DNA of 13,494 nucleotides from Acidimicrobiia bacterium (GTDB lineage Bacteria; Actinomycetota; Acidimicrobiia; Spongiisociales; ZC4RG35): the NCBI GenBank assembly GCA_009377735.1, contig WHTL01000074.1, positions 1-13,494 of the forward strand. Direction: 5' to 3'. Under the pieces are notes generated by a model. It did not search any database and was not told the DNA's origin. It was given only the letters and a program-made list of their open reading frames with translations. Below are positions 6,925-13,494 of the stretch, piece by piece. The position numbers and the translations under genes are program-made. Position 1 is the stretch's first letter, and each line of letters starts with the position of its first letter.

Positions 6925-8130
6925 ATGAACCACCAGCACCATGTTCCGCCCGATGCGAAACGACGATTGTCCTTGTTGTTGTTACCGCTGATGCTGTTGG
7001 CCTGCACCGGTTCGGAGGGCAACACATCCGAAACCACGGCTGCGGCGACAAGTGCATCAGACCCGGCGACCACTTCCACTCCCTCAACCACCACCCCATC
7101 GACCACCACGAGCTCATCCTCCTCGAGCACCACCGTCGCTGCGGCGCCGCAGACAACGAACCCCGACACACCGGAGAAGCGTCCACCCAAGGTCACGGCG
7201 AAGCTGAACCCGAAGACATTCCGGTACCAACGCGCCGATGGCTCACCTCGCACCCAGCTCAGAGTGACACCAACTGTGATAAGGGGCGCCCAGAAGGATC
7301 TCTCCGACTACCGGATGGATGCGCTATCGAGTACCCAGGTCCCATGGTTCGTCGAACTTCGTGTCAAGAATGTGGGCAAGGGCGTTCTGCAGGGACCCTC
7401 CTTCACCGAGAGGCTCGTCGCCAGGAACGGCCGGGGAGATTCCCTAGATAATGTGGTCCTTCCCAACCTGGACCGTTGTCGCCACACTGACAGACCCCGT
7501 CGGTTCAACAAGGATTACGATCCGGTCATCCAATGCCGGGTCTTCTTCGTCCCTCGTGGTCAGAGGCTGGCATCCATCGGCCTCCACAACATCAAGGGCA
7601 ACCAGATCGATTGGAAGGTTCCTCAGCGGATTGCAGGCAAGGCCAAGGCACCGACGGTTCCGAATGCCGGGCCTGCCGGCAAGTGGATGATTCAGGGCAA
7701 GGCCAAGACCGTCAACTGGCGCCACGGATCGATCGGTCTGAGGGCAAGCATCAGACCCGTGTCGGTTGTGAAGGGGAAGAAAGCCGACATTTCCGATTAC
7801 AGGCTGGACGCAGCACACAAGCTGACCACCCCGTGGTACATCACGTTGTCCTCCAAGCATGTCGGTGAGCGGCGGGCAGCAGGAGTACCCGACTTTGAAC
7901 ACTGGACCGTTGCCTACAACGAGAAGAACCAGAGGATCAGGGGTGTGGTGATCCAGGGCCCCTTCCCCAAATGCAAGGACGCACCAAGACCAAAGGGATT
8001 CGGACCGAAGAGCAAGGCCCTCAAGTCGTGTGCAGTGTTCCTAGTGCCCGACGGCCAGAGGATCAACCGGATAGGCATGGTGCACAACGACGACTCCGGG
8101 GAAGTCAACTGGAAGGTCACGAGACCCTGA
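6925..8130 (+). CDS. Lipoprotein with two tandem copies of an unrecognised ~120-residue domain
   Basis: This is a 401-residue protein from the ATG at 6925. KRR precedes a Leu-rich segment and the lipobox LLAC with the lipidated cysteine at residue 27. A Thr/Ser/Pro linker fills about 35-80. Two homologous domains follow, at about 112-233 and 272-399. Shared positions include LSDYRMDA (126-133) and ISDYRLDA (289-296), PWF (140-142) and PWY (303-305), VFFVPRGQR (206-214) and VFLVPDGQR (371-379), and DWKV and NWKV at the ends. Each copy has two cysteines exactly 19 residues apart (C185/C204 and C350/C369), likely a disulfide per domain. The outer-surface location is inferred from the lipobox. 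An in-frame ATG at 6892 would put 11 more residues before the signal peptide and is less likely. I do not recognise the domain and assign no function. Confidence 0.82.
   Translation: MNHQHHVPPDAKRRLSLLLLPLMLLACTGSEGNTSETTAAATSASDPATTSTPSTTTPSTTTSSSSSSTTVAAAPQTTNPDTPEKRPPKVTAKLNPKTFRYQRADGSPRTQLRVTPTVIRGAQKDLSDYRMDALSSTQVPWFVELRVKNVGKGVLQGPSFTERLVARNGRGDSLDNVVLPNLDRCRHTDRPRRFNKDYDPVIQCRVFFVPRGQRLASIGLHNIKGNQIDWKVPQRIAGKAKAPTVPNAGPAGKWMIQGKAKTVNWRHGSIGLRASIRPVSVVKGKKADISDYRLDAAHKLTTPWYITLSSKHVGERRAAGVPDFEHWTVAYNEKNQRIRGVVIQGPFPKCKDAPRPKGFGPKSKALKSCAVFLVPDGQRINRIGMVHNDDSGEVNWKVTRP
7258..7623 (+). repeat. Internal domain repeat, copy 1 (protein level)
   Basis: Encodes residues 112-233 of the duplicated-domain lipoprotein. 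Landmarks are SDYRMDA at 127-133, C185, C204, VFFVPRGQR at 206-214 and DWKV at 229-232. The similarity to copy 2 is at the protein level and diverged, with small insertions, so the duplication is old and not a recent DNA repeat. Confidence 0.75.
7738..8121 (+). repeat. Internal domain repeat, copy 2 (protein level)
   Basis: Encodes residues 272-399. Landmarks are SDYRLDA at 290-296, C350, C369, VFLVPDGQR at 371-379 and NWKV at 395-398. The offset from copy 1 grows only from 163 to 166 residues along the domain, so the two copies align almost without gaps. Confidence 0.75.
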
Positions 8131-8195
8131 GGGCCCAGCCTCCGCCTCGCACGCTCAGCACCCCCACATTATCTCTGGAGGAAACGGGTCGCGCA

Positions 8196-9470
8196 TCAGA
8201 ACTGGGCTTCCTCCGTGCTGCCGGTCAATGCGAGGGTGGAGCCGATACCACCTGTCACCGTTTTTGACACCAGATCGAAGTATCCCGCACCAACCTCTCG
8301 TTGATGCCTGGTTGCGGTGTAGCCCCTGTCCTCCATGGAGAATTCCTTCTGCTGGAGATCGACGTAGGCCTTCATGCCCGACTCGGCGTATCCACTGGCG
8401 AGATCGAACATCGACGATCCAAGAGCATGGAACCCTGCGAGAGTTATGAACTGGAAGCGATAGCCCATCGCCCCCAACTCTCTCTGGAAACGAGAGATCG
8501 TATCGTCATCGAGGTGCATCTTCCAGTTGAAGCTAGGTGAGCAGTTGTATGCCAGGAGCTTTCCGGGATACTCCGCATGGATTGCATCGGCGAAGCGTGC
8601 CGCCTGCTTCAGATCGGGTTGGGATGTCTCACACCACACCAGATCGGCGTATGGGGCGTAGGCGAGAGCACGGGAAACCGCCTGGTCGAAGCCGTCGCGC
8701 ACCCGAAAGAACCCCTCCGCGGTGCGTTCCCCCGTTACGAATTCACGATCGCGTTCGTCGATGTCGGATGTGAGGAGGTTGGCGGCATCAGCGTCGGTTC
8801 TGGCCACGATGATGGTCGGCACGTCGAGGACATCAGCGGCGAGACGGGCGGCCAGCAGGGTGCGGATATGCTGGCCGGTGGGCACCAGTACCTTGCCACC
8901 CATATGACCGCACTTCTTCTCCGAGGCGAGCTGGTCTTCGAAATGGACCCCGGCGGCACCGGCGAGGACGAACGACTTGGTGAGTTCGAAAACGTTGAGC
9001 GCACCCCCGAATCCCGCCTCACCGTCGGCGACGATTGGGGCGAAATAGTCGACCGTCCCCTCACCCTCCGCCCATTGGATCTGATCGGCCCTTCGTAGGG
9101 CGTTGTTGATCCGTCGAACCAGGGTGGGGGCCGAGTTCGCCGGATAGAGCGACTGGTCCGGATAGACATTGTCGCCGAGGTTGGCGTCCCCTGCGACCTG
9201 CCATCCGGAGAGGTAGATCGCCTTCAACCCCGCTTTCACCATTTGCACCGCCTGGTTGCCGGAAAGGGCCCCGAGTGCTCTCACCGGCTCCGGAGTCTGG
9301 AGCAGATCCCAGAGTTTGGTCGCCATCTGGGTGGCGAGGGTGCGCTCCTCACGGATACTCCCCCGTAGTCTGACGACGTCGCTCGCCTGGTAATCGCGCT
9401 GTACGCCTTCCCAACGGGGCGACGTCGCCCATGTATGGGTGAGGTCGTCGATCTCTGTGGGGTTGGTCAT
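8196..9470 (-). CDS. aceA: Isocitrate lyase AceA
   Basis: Isocitrate lyase splits isocitrate into succinate and glyoxylate, the first step of the glyoxylate shunt, allowing growth on acetate or fatty acids. The protein has 424 residues, the short bacterial type. The catalytic signature KKCGHMG lies at residues 185-191 with C187 as the active-site cysteine. Other family stretches are LSGWQVAGD (87-95), YPDQSLYP (103-110), GVHFEDQ (174-180), ARTDADAANL after the signature, and YNCSPSFNW in the C-terminal half. The ATG at 9470 has a GGGAGAG Shine-Dalgarno sequence a few bases upstream. It follows aceB by 32 nt on the same strand, so the two form an aceB-aceA operon. No terminator is visible in the 65 nt before the convergent lipoprotein gene. 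Nothing is missing or broken. Confidence 0.97.
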   Translation of the reverse strand: MTNPTEIDDLTHTWATSPRWEGVQRDYQASDVVRLRGSIREERTLATQMATKLWDLLQTPEPVRALGALSGNQAVQMVKAGLKAIYLSGWQVAGDANLGDNVYPDQSLYPANSAPTLVRRINNALRRADQIQWAEGEGTVDYFAPIVADGEAGFGGALNVFELTKSFVLAGAAGVHFEDQLASEKKCGHMGGKVLVPTGQHIRTLLAARLAADVLDVPTIIVARTDADAANLLTSDIDERDREFVTGERTAEGFFRVRDGFDQAVSRALAYAPYADLVWCETSQPDLKQAARFADAIHAEYPGKLLAYNCSPSFNWKMHLDDDTISRFQRELGAMGYRFQFITLAGFHALGSSMFDLASGYAESGMKAYVDLQQKEFSMEDRGYTATRHQREVGAGYFDLVSKTVTGGIGSTLALTGSTEEAQF

Positions 9471-9502
9471 TGGTCTCTCCCGGTGGTTGTTGGCGGTGTT
9501 TG

Positions 9503-11086
9503 TCAGAGCAACTCGTAGGCGGGCAGTGTCAGGAAATCGATGTAGTCGGGGTCGAGTGCTACCCGCTCGAATACGGTTCTGGCCTCATCGAATCGGCCCG
9601 CGGCAAAGTCCTCCTCGCCCACAGTGTTCTCTATGAGCGCCATTTCCTCGTCGGTGATGGCGCGGACCCGCTCGGCGGTGATAGGGACGCCGTCGTCGGT
9701 GGATGCGGCGTGGTGCACCCACTGCCATATCTGGGACCGAGATATCTCTGCGGTCGCAGCGTCCTCCATCAGGTTATCGATGGCGGCTGCACCCACACCC
9801 GAGAGCCAGGAGGCGAGATACCGGATGCCAACAGACACATTGGTGCGTATCCCGGCATCGGTGATGCTTCCGTTCTCGATCGTGGTGTCGACAAGGTCGC
9901 GTGCCCCAACCGACACATCGTCACGCAGACGCTCCACCTGATTCGGGCTGCCGTCGAGGACACGATCAAACTCGGCCCGCGCCACCTCCACCAAGCCGGG
10001 ATGGGCCACCCAGGTGCCGTCGTAGCCCATCTCTGCCTCCCGCCGCTTGTCGGCAGCCACCTTCTCCAGTGCCTCCTCGGTCACCTCCGGCATCCTGCGA
10101 TTGGGTATGAACGCCGCCATTCCACCCATGGCGTGGGCACCCCGGCGATGACAGGTGGCAACCTGCAGTTCGGTGTACGCCTTCATGAAGGGAACCGTCA
10201 TGGTCACCTGTGCCCTGTCGGGGAGGACGTGGTCGGCGTGATTGCGAAAGGTCTTGATGACCGAGAAGATGTAGTCCCATCTGCCGGCGTTGAGACCCGA
10301 CGAGTGCTCCCTCAGCTCGTAGAGGATCTCGTCCATCTCGTAGACGGCGAGGATGTGCTCGATGAGGACTGTGGCCTTGATAGTCCCGTGCGGGATCCCC
10401 AGGCGATCCTGGGCATGGGTGAACACGTCGTTCCAAAGCCGCGCCTCAAGATGGCTCTGTAATTTGGGGAGGTAGAAATACGGCCCGGTTCCCGCCTCTA
10501 TGGCGGCGCGGGCGCCATGGAACATGTAGAGACCGAAGTCGAAGAGCGATGCCGAGACGAGCTCCCCGTCGACCAGGAGGTTCGCCTCGGGAAGATGCCA
10601 GCCGCGAGGTCTGACGATCAACGTGGCGATCTCTTCATCGAGGGTGTACTGCTTCTCGCCGGTATCCAGACTGAGATCTCGGCGATATGCATCGACCAGA
10701 TTGACGTGGCCATCGATGAGATTGCTCCATATCGGGCTGGTGGCGTCCTCAAAGTCGGCCATGAAGGTATCGGCGCCCGAGTTGAGGGCATTGATCATCA
10801 TCTTGCGGTCGACGGGGCCTGTGATCTCAACCCTTCGGTTTTCCAGATCGGCGGGGATGGGGGCGATCTTCCAGCCACCGGCTCTCAGGTCCTCCGTCGC
10901 AGTCAGGAAGTCGAGTTCGGCGCCACCGTCGATTTCTTCCTGACGTGCCACCCGATCACGAATGAGAGACAGACGCCGTTTTCCGAATTTTTCCTCGAGG
11001 TCGGCCACAAATTGCAATGCCTCTGTGGTGAGTATCTCGCCATGACGACCCTCGATAGGTCGCAACCATTGAAATTCGTTGCTCAT
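9503..11086 (-). CDS. aceB: Malate synthase A (AceB)
   Basis: Malate synthase joins glyoxylate and acetyl-CoA to give malate, the second step of the glyoxylate shunt. The length of 527 residues and the lack of the large inserted domain of the G isoform indicate the A type. Visible landmarks are ADFEDATSPIWSN (110-122), VRPRGWHLPE (158-167) with the catalytic Arg at 161, LPKLQSHLEARLWND (206-220), LIEH with Mg-binding E243, and the family signature REHSSGLNAGRWDYIF (259-274) with D271 as the second Mg ligand. NLMEDAATAEISR (438-450) carries D442, the likely catalytic base. The ATG at 11086 has a strong AAGAGG Shine-Dalgarno sequence about 5 nt upstream. It heads the aceB-aceA operon and is divergent from a RamB-like regulator cluster. 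Confidence 0.97.
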   Translation of the reverse strand: MSNEFQWLRPIEGRHGEILTTEALQFVADLEEKFGKRRLSLIRDRVARQEEIDGGAELDFLTATEDLRAGGWKIAPIPADLENRRVEITGPVDRKMMINALNSGADTFMADFEDATSPIWSNLIDGHVNLVDAYRRDLSLDTGEKQYTLDEEIATLIVRPRGWHLPEANLLVDGELVSASLFDFGLYMFHGARAAIEAGTGPYFYLPKLQSHLEARLWNDVFTHAQDRLGIPHGTIKATVLIEHILAVYEMDEILYELREHSSGLNAGRWDYIFSVIKTFRNHADHVLPDRAQVTMTVPFMKAYTELQVATCHRRGAHAMGGMAAFIPNRRMPEVTEEALEKVAADKRREAEMGYDGTWVAHPGLVEVARAEFDRVLDGSPNQVERLRDDVSVGARDLVDTTIENGSITDAGIRTNVSVGIRYLASWLSGVGAAAIDNLMEDAATAEISRSQIWQWVHHAASTDDGVPITAERVRAITDEEMALIENTVGEEDFAAGRFDEARTVFERVALDPDYIDFLTLPAYELL

Positions 11087-11110
11087 GAGTCCTCTTCTTT
11101 CCTACTTTGA

Positions 11111-11140
11111 ACTATTCTTGATGACGAAAACCGTTGTCAC
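11111..11140 (-). promoter_or_regulatory. Candidate aceB promoter
   Basis: Read on the minus strand, GTGACA (11140-11135) resembles a TTGACA -35 box. After 18 nt AATAGT (11116-11111) is a weak -10 candidate. This would give a leader of roughly 20 nt that includes the aceB Shine-Dalgarno sequence. The -35 candidate is one arm of the inverted repeat at 11135-11152. The -10 match is poor, so this is a guess. Confidence 0.3.
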
Positions 11141-11152
11141 AGGAAGGTGACA
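11135..11152. promoter_or_regulatory. Inverted repeat, candidate operator for aceBA and the divergent regulator cluster
   Basis: TGTCAC, 6 nt, then GTGACA form a perfect 6-bp dyad in the centre of the 124-bp region between aceB and the divergent gene at 11211. A second dyad, AGGTG-A-CACCT at 11145-11155, overlaps it. On the plus strand TTGTCA (11134-11139) and on the minus strand GTGACA (11140-11135) both resemble -35 boxes, so a protein bound here could affect both promoters. The adjacent RamB-like regulator is the obvious candidate ligand, but I have not matched this to a known RamB site. Confidence 0.4.
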
Positions 11153-11210
11153 CCTGAAAATTGCTATTTCTTCTCGGGAAGGAAACTTCTGTTCATCCTG
11201 GCGGTCAACC

Positions 11211-11714
11211 ATGAATAAGTTAGCCATGGCGCGGGGGAAGGCCTATGCGCTCGATTGCGTAGCCTACCTAGGCATCGCCACCGCCACCGTACCGTTGGGC
11301 ATCCTGGCGTATCGAGCAGGGTGGGGGGAGCAGCGAGGAGCGGTGCTCGCCATGAGTGCCATCCCGCCCGTCATCGCCACCGTTTTGGCCGCACGTCAGG
11401 AGTCCGGCCCGGAACGGTCGACCTGGGGCAAGCGCCGACAGGGGTTGGTGGTGGCCGGGAAACGGAGCATACAGGTGGGGTTCGGGCGCGCTCTGCTGCG
11501 CAATACCATCAAGATCGCCATTCCATGGCAGATCGGGCACACCCTGGCGGTTGGTGCGGCGTTCGGTGGTTTCGAGGACCGCGATCCCACCACGATCGTG
11601 GCCTCAGTGCTGACATACGTGGGCCTCGGGGTGCTGATCGGGAGCGTGCTTTACGGCGAGGGGCGGGGGGTGCACGATCGGCTGGCGCACACCCGAGTTC
11701 TGGCTGAAGCTTGA
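11211..11714 (+). CDS. RDD-family-like integral membrane protein
   Basis: This 167-residue membrane protein has about four hydrophobic segments (roughly 14-36, 44-61, 100-119, 127-147). A polar basic loop at 62-98 contains GKRRQGLVV and GFGRALLRN. The C-terminal HDRLAHTRVL is very like the conserved HDxxAGTxV tail of RDD proteins, and the GKR...GRALLRN arrangement also fits that family. R8 and D15 in the first helix could be the family's Arg and Asp. RDD proteins are membrane proteins of mostly unknown function, some linked to ion or sodium transport. The ATG at 11211 has a weak GGCGG upstream; a second ATG at 11226 is possible. The stop overlaps the regulator's TTG start (TTGA), so the two are cotranscribed and likely work together. 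Confidence 0.72.
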   Translation: MNKLAMARGKAYALDCVAYLGIATATVPLGILAYRAGWGEQRGAVLAMSAIPPVIATVLAARQESGPERSTWGKRRQGLVVAGKRSIQVGFGRALLRNTIKIAIPWQIGHTLAVGAAFGGFEDRDPTTIVASVLTYVGLGVLIGSVLYGEGRGVHDRLAHTRVLAEA

Positions 11715-13168
11715 CGGGCCCACCCTCAACTGATTCTTCTACCGACTCCCTGGTATTCGGGCGGCGTCTTCGCTACTTCCGAAAACTTGCCGGCCTCACG
11801 CTGGAGGATCTGAGCGAAAGGGTCGGTCGACCCGTCTCCGTCCTGTCACTCATCGAGAACGGGAAACGCGAGCCCCGTCTCGGTCAGCTGGGAGAACTGG
11901 CAACGGCCGTGGGGGTCTCCACCGCAGAGCTTCTACTCACCGATCCCCCCACACGTCGCGACGCGCTAGAAATTGAACTCGAGCGACGACAGAGAACACC
12001 TGAGTTCATCGCCTCGGGCCTGCCCGAGGTCAAACCGACGATCGGCATGACCGACGAGGTGCTGGAGCGGATCATTGCCATGCACCGTCTTATCGATCAA
12101 CCCGCTCCCATGTCGGGACCGGCAGCCGAACTTCGCAAGGCTGCCGCCTCGGTCGCGGGTTGGCTCTCCGACCACGACGGTTACCTGAGCGAGGTGGAGC
12201 GAGTGGCCGCCTCTGCACTCGACGCCATAGGCTACAAGGGGAACGGACCGGTGGCTTCCTCCGATCTGAACGATATCGCCGCCTGGACCGGGTTTCGGGT
12301 GCGGACAGTTGATGAGATTCCGCGGAATGTGCGCTCCGTGGTCGATCACGAGGATCGTCTCATTCTCATCGCCCGACGCAACGAACTCAGGGTACGTCAG
12401 GCACGCAAGGCGATCCTGCAGACGCTGGCCGGCATTCTCCTCGACCACGAGCGTCCCGACGACGCCGAGACCCTGCTGCACCAGAGGGTGGAAACCGCAT
12501 ACTTCGCGGCCGCCGTCCTGGCGCCCGAGCGAGCCGCTCTTCCTCAGTTGGAGAGCGCCCGCCGTTCGCGGGAACTGTCGGTGGAGGATCTCGAGGATCG
12601 TTTCAACCTCTCCTATGAGATGGCGGCGTGGCGGTTTGTGAACCTGGCTACCCGCCACCTCGGTATCCGCTCCCACCTCGCCACCGTCAATCTCGATGGG
12701 ATCATATGGAAGGGATATGGGAATGATGATGTGCCGTTTCCGACCGATCCAGCCGGGTCATTTCTCGCTCAGAGGGCGTGCCGCCATTGGGCAGCGCGTT
12801 CGGTGTTCGATTCCGATGATCGCTATGGCATCCATGCCCAGTACACCGACACTCCCGGCGGGACCTTTTTCTGTGTATCGCGGGTGGACCCGGAGCGGAG
12901 CGACAACTATTCGGTGACCGTCGGTGTCGGCTTCGACGACGCCCGTTGGTTCCGTGACCGCGGCACCGAGCGGCGAGGGCAGTCCCTCTGCCCTGACGGC
13001 GAGTGCTGCCGCCACACACCATCGGAACTGGCTGATCGATGGCAGGGGAAAACGACGGTCTCAGCCCGATCCCAGGACCGCCTGATCGGCCTCCTCGCCC
13101 CAGACCCCGAAGTCGGCATCGATTTCACCGAGGTCTACGAGGTCCTCTCCCGAGAGGCCGGGCCGTAA
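11711..13168 (+). CDS. RamB/ScfR-like XRE-family regulator with ImmA/IrrE-like domain
   Basis: This is a 485-residue regulator. Residues 15-76 form an XRE helix-turn-helix (LTLEDLSERVGRPVSVLSLIENGKREP). About 180-320 resembles the M78/ImmA-IrrE region of short-chain fatty-acyl regulators, including ETAYFAAAVLAP (261-272) and a helical segment near 285-317. The C-terminal part (about 330-485) corresponds to the DUF2083-like region, with C388, C427, C432 and C433. The metalloprotease HExxH is absent: the equivalent stretch near 235-246 reads ILQTLAGILLDH, so it is probably a ligand sensor and not a protease. RamB-type proteins repress or activate acetate and glyoxylate genes in response to acyl-CoA state, matching the divergent aceBA. 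The TTG start at 11711 overlaps the RDD gene stop; no other start is available before the HTH. Confidence 0.87.
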   Translation: MTGPPSTDSSTDSLVFGRRLRYFRKLAGLTLEDLSERVGRPVSVLSLIENGKREPRLGQLGELATAVGVSTAELLLTDPPTRRDALEIELERRQRTPEFIASGLPEVKPTIGMTDEVLERIIAMHRLIDQPAPMSGPAAELRKAAASVAGWLSDHDGYLSEVERVAASALDAIGYKGNGPVASSDLNDIAAWTGFRVRTVDEIPRNVRSVVDHEDRLILIARRNELRVRQARKAILQTLAGILLDHERPDDAETLLHQRVETAYFAAAVLAPERAALPQLESARRSRELSVEDLEDRFNLSYEMAAWRFVNLATRHLGIRSHLATVNLDGIIWKGYGNDDVPFPTDPAGSFLAQRACRHWAARSVFDSDDRYGIHAQYTDTPGGTFFCVSRVDPERSDNYSVTVGVGFDDARWFRDRGTERRGQSLCPDGECCRHTPSELADRWQGKTTVSARSQDRLIGLLAPDPEVGIDFTEVYEVLSREAGP

Positions 13169-13259
13169 GGACAAACTGCAAACCGCGATGGTTGACGTTG
13201 TGAAAATGCGCGATCAGCCCACAATTCCACACCCTCGACCCCAAAACTACCCCGGACGG
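13169..13259. other. Convergent intergenic gap
   Basis: This 91-nt gap lies between the regulator stop and the stop of the minus-strand gene. A small GACGG-CTAA-CCGTC dyad spans the minus-strand stop codon, but it is only 5 bp and has no T-run. I see no convincing terminator, RNA or small gene. Confidence 0.4.
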
Positions 13260-13494
13260 CTAACCGTCGGTGATGAACCGGACCGTTTCGGCATCAGGGG
13301 CGACACCCAGGGTTATGGTCCCTTCGTCGCAGGTGACGCGACCGACCCCGCTACCACCTTCGAAAATGCTGTCGGTGTCCGGTCCGGTCGCCTCTGCCCC
13401 CGGGAAGGCCGCCGCATAGAACTCGGTCATCGTGGAGCAAAGTTCGCTAGGACCCTCTCCTTCTACCAAACGGAGGGCCATCGCAGTGTCCTCA
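13260..13494 (-). CDS. Partial protein, C-terminal end, unknown function
   Basis: This frame is open to the window edge, so the annotated part is the C-terminal 77 residues of a longer protein or most of a small one. An internal ATG at 13481 is available, but the codons before it (reading EDTA) stay open. The visible part is acidic and Gly/Thr-rich with two cysteines, in ELCSTM and VTCDEG, 36 residues apart. It ends in ETVRFITDG. The composition and cysteine pair resemble the end of a small secreted or lipid-anchored domain, as in the two lipoproteins of this window, but no signal peptide can be seen. I do not recognise a family. It converges on the RamB-like gene. Confidence 0.5.
   Translation of the reverse strand, partial: EDTAMALRLVEGEGPSELCSTMTEFYAAAFPGAEATGPDTDSIFEGGSGVGRVTCDEGTITLGVAPDAETVRFITDG

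Noticed and set aside
8131..8195. Terminator between the convergent lipoprotein and aceA genes
   Set aside because: No stem followed by a T-run could be found; only scattered short complementarities.
9470..10462. 330-codon open frame on the plus strand opposite aceB
   Set aside because: It lies antisense to a complete malate synthase gene and its translation shows no coherent domain or start signal.
11966..12676. 236-codon open frame on the minus strand opposite the regulator
   Set aside because: Shadow of the RamB-like gene; the plus-strand frame carries recognisable HTH and IrrE-like sequence.

Overview
The window looks like a chromosomal segment of a high-GC actinobacterium, possibly of the Acidimicrobiia type. 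This is inferred from the estimated GC of about 60 percent, frequent GTG and TTG starts, weak or absent Shine-Dalgarno sequences, lipoproteins with long Thr/Ser linkers, and an actinobacterial RamB-type fatty-acyl regulator. No 16S or other direct taxonomic marker is present, so the placement is tentative. I saw no rRNA, tRNA, insertion sequence, phage gene or CRISPR array.

Layout. (1) Positions 136-4253, minus strand: a tight cluster read sulfotransferase > rimO > cinA > thpR. rimO/cinA and cinA/thpR overlap by 4 nt (TTGA and GTGA), and the sulfotransferase stop lies 16 nt before rimO. The products modify ribosomal protein S12 (RimO), recycle nicotinamide nucleotides (CinA) and act on 2',3'-cyclic RNA ends (ThpR), with a PAPS-type sulfotransferase in front. 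(2) Positions 4254-4469: an intergenic region with a perfect 10-bp G/C hairpin, shared with a divergent lipoprotein gene (4470-5138, plus). (3) Positions 5142-6834, minus strand: a small unknown protein > PHP-domain phosphatase of the histidinol-phosphatase type > flavin-reductase-domain protein. (4) Positions 6925-8130, plus strand: a lipoprotein whose body is a tandem duplication of a domain I do not recognise. (5) Positions 8196-11086, minus strand: aceB > aceA, the complete glyoxylate shunt (malate synthase and isocitrate lyase). (6) Positions 11211-13168, plus strand: an RDD-type membrane protein overlapping by 4 nt (TTGA) a RamB/ScfR-like regulator, divergent from aceBA. (7) Positions 13260-13494: the C-terminal end of an unknown minus-strand protein running off the window.

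How the genes may work together. The clearest functional unit is 8196-13168. RamB-family regulators control acetate and glyoxylate genes in Corynebacterium and Mycobacterium. Here such a regulator is divergent from aceBA across a 124-bp region holding a TGTCAC-N6-GTGACA inverted repeat, and it is translationally coupled to a membrane protein. An acyl-CoA-responsive switch with a membrane partner is a reasonable but unproven reading. The duplicated-domain lipoprotein at 6925-8130 is the most novel-looking single protein.
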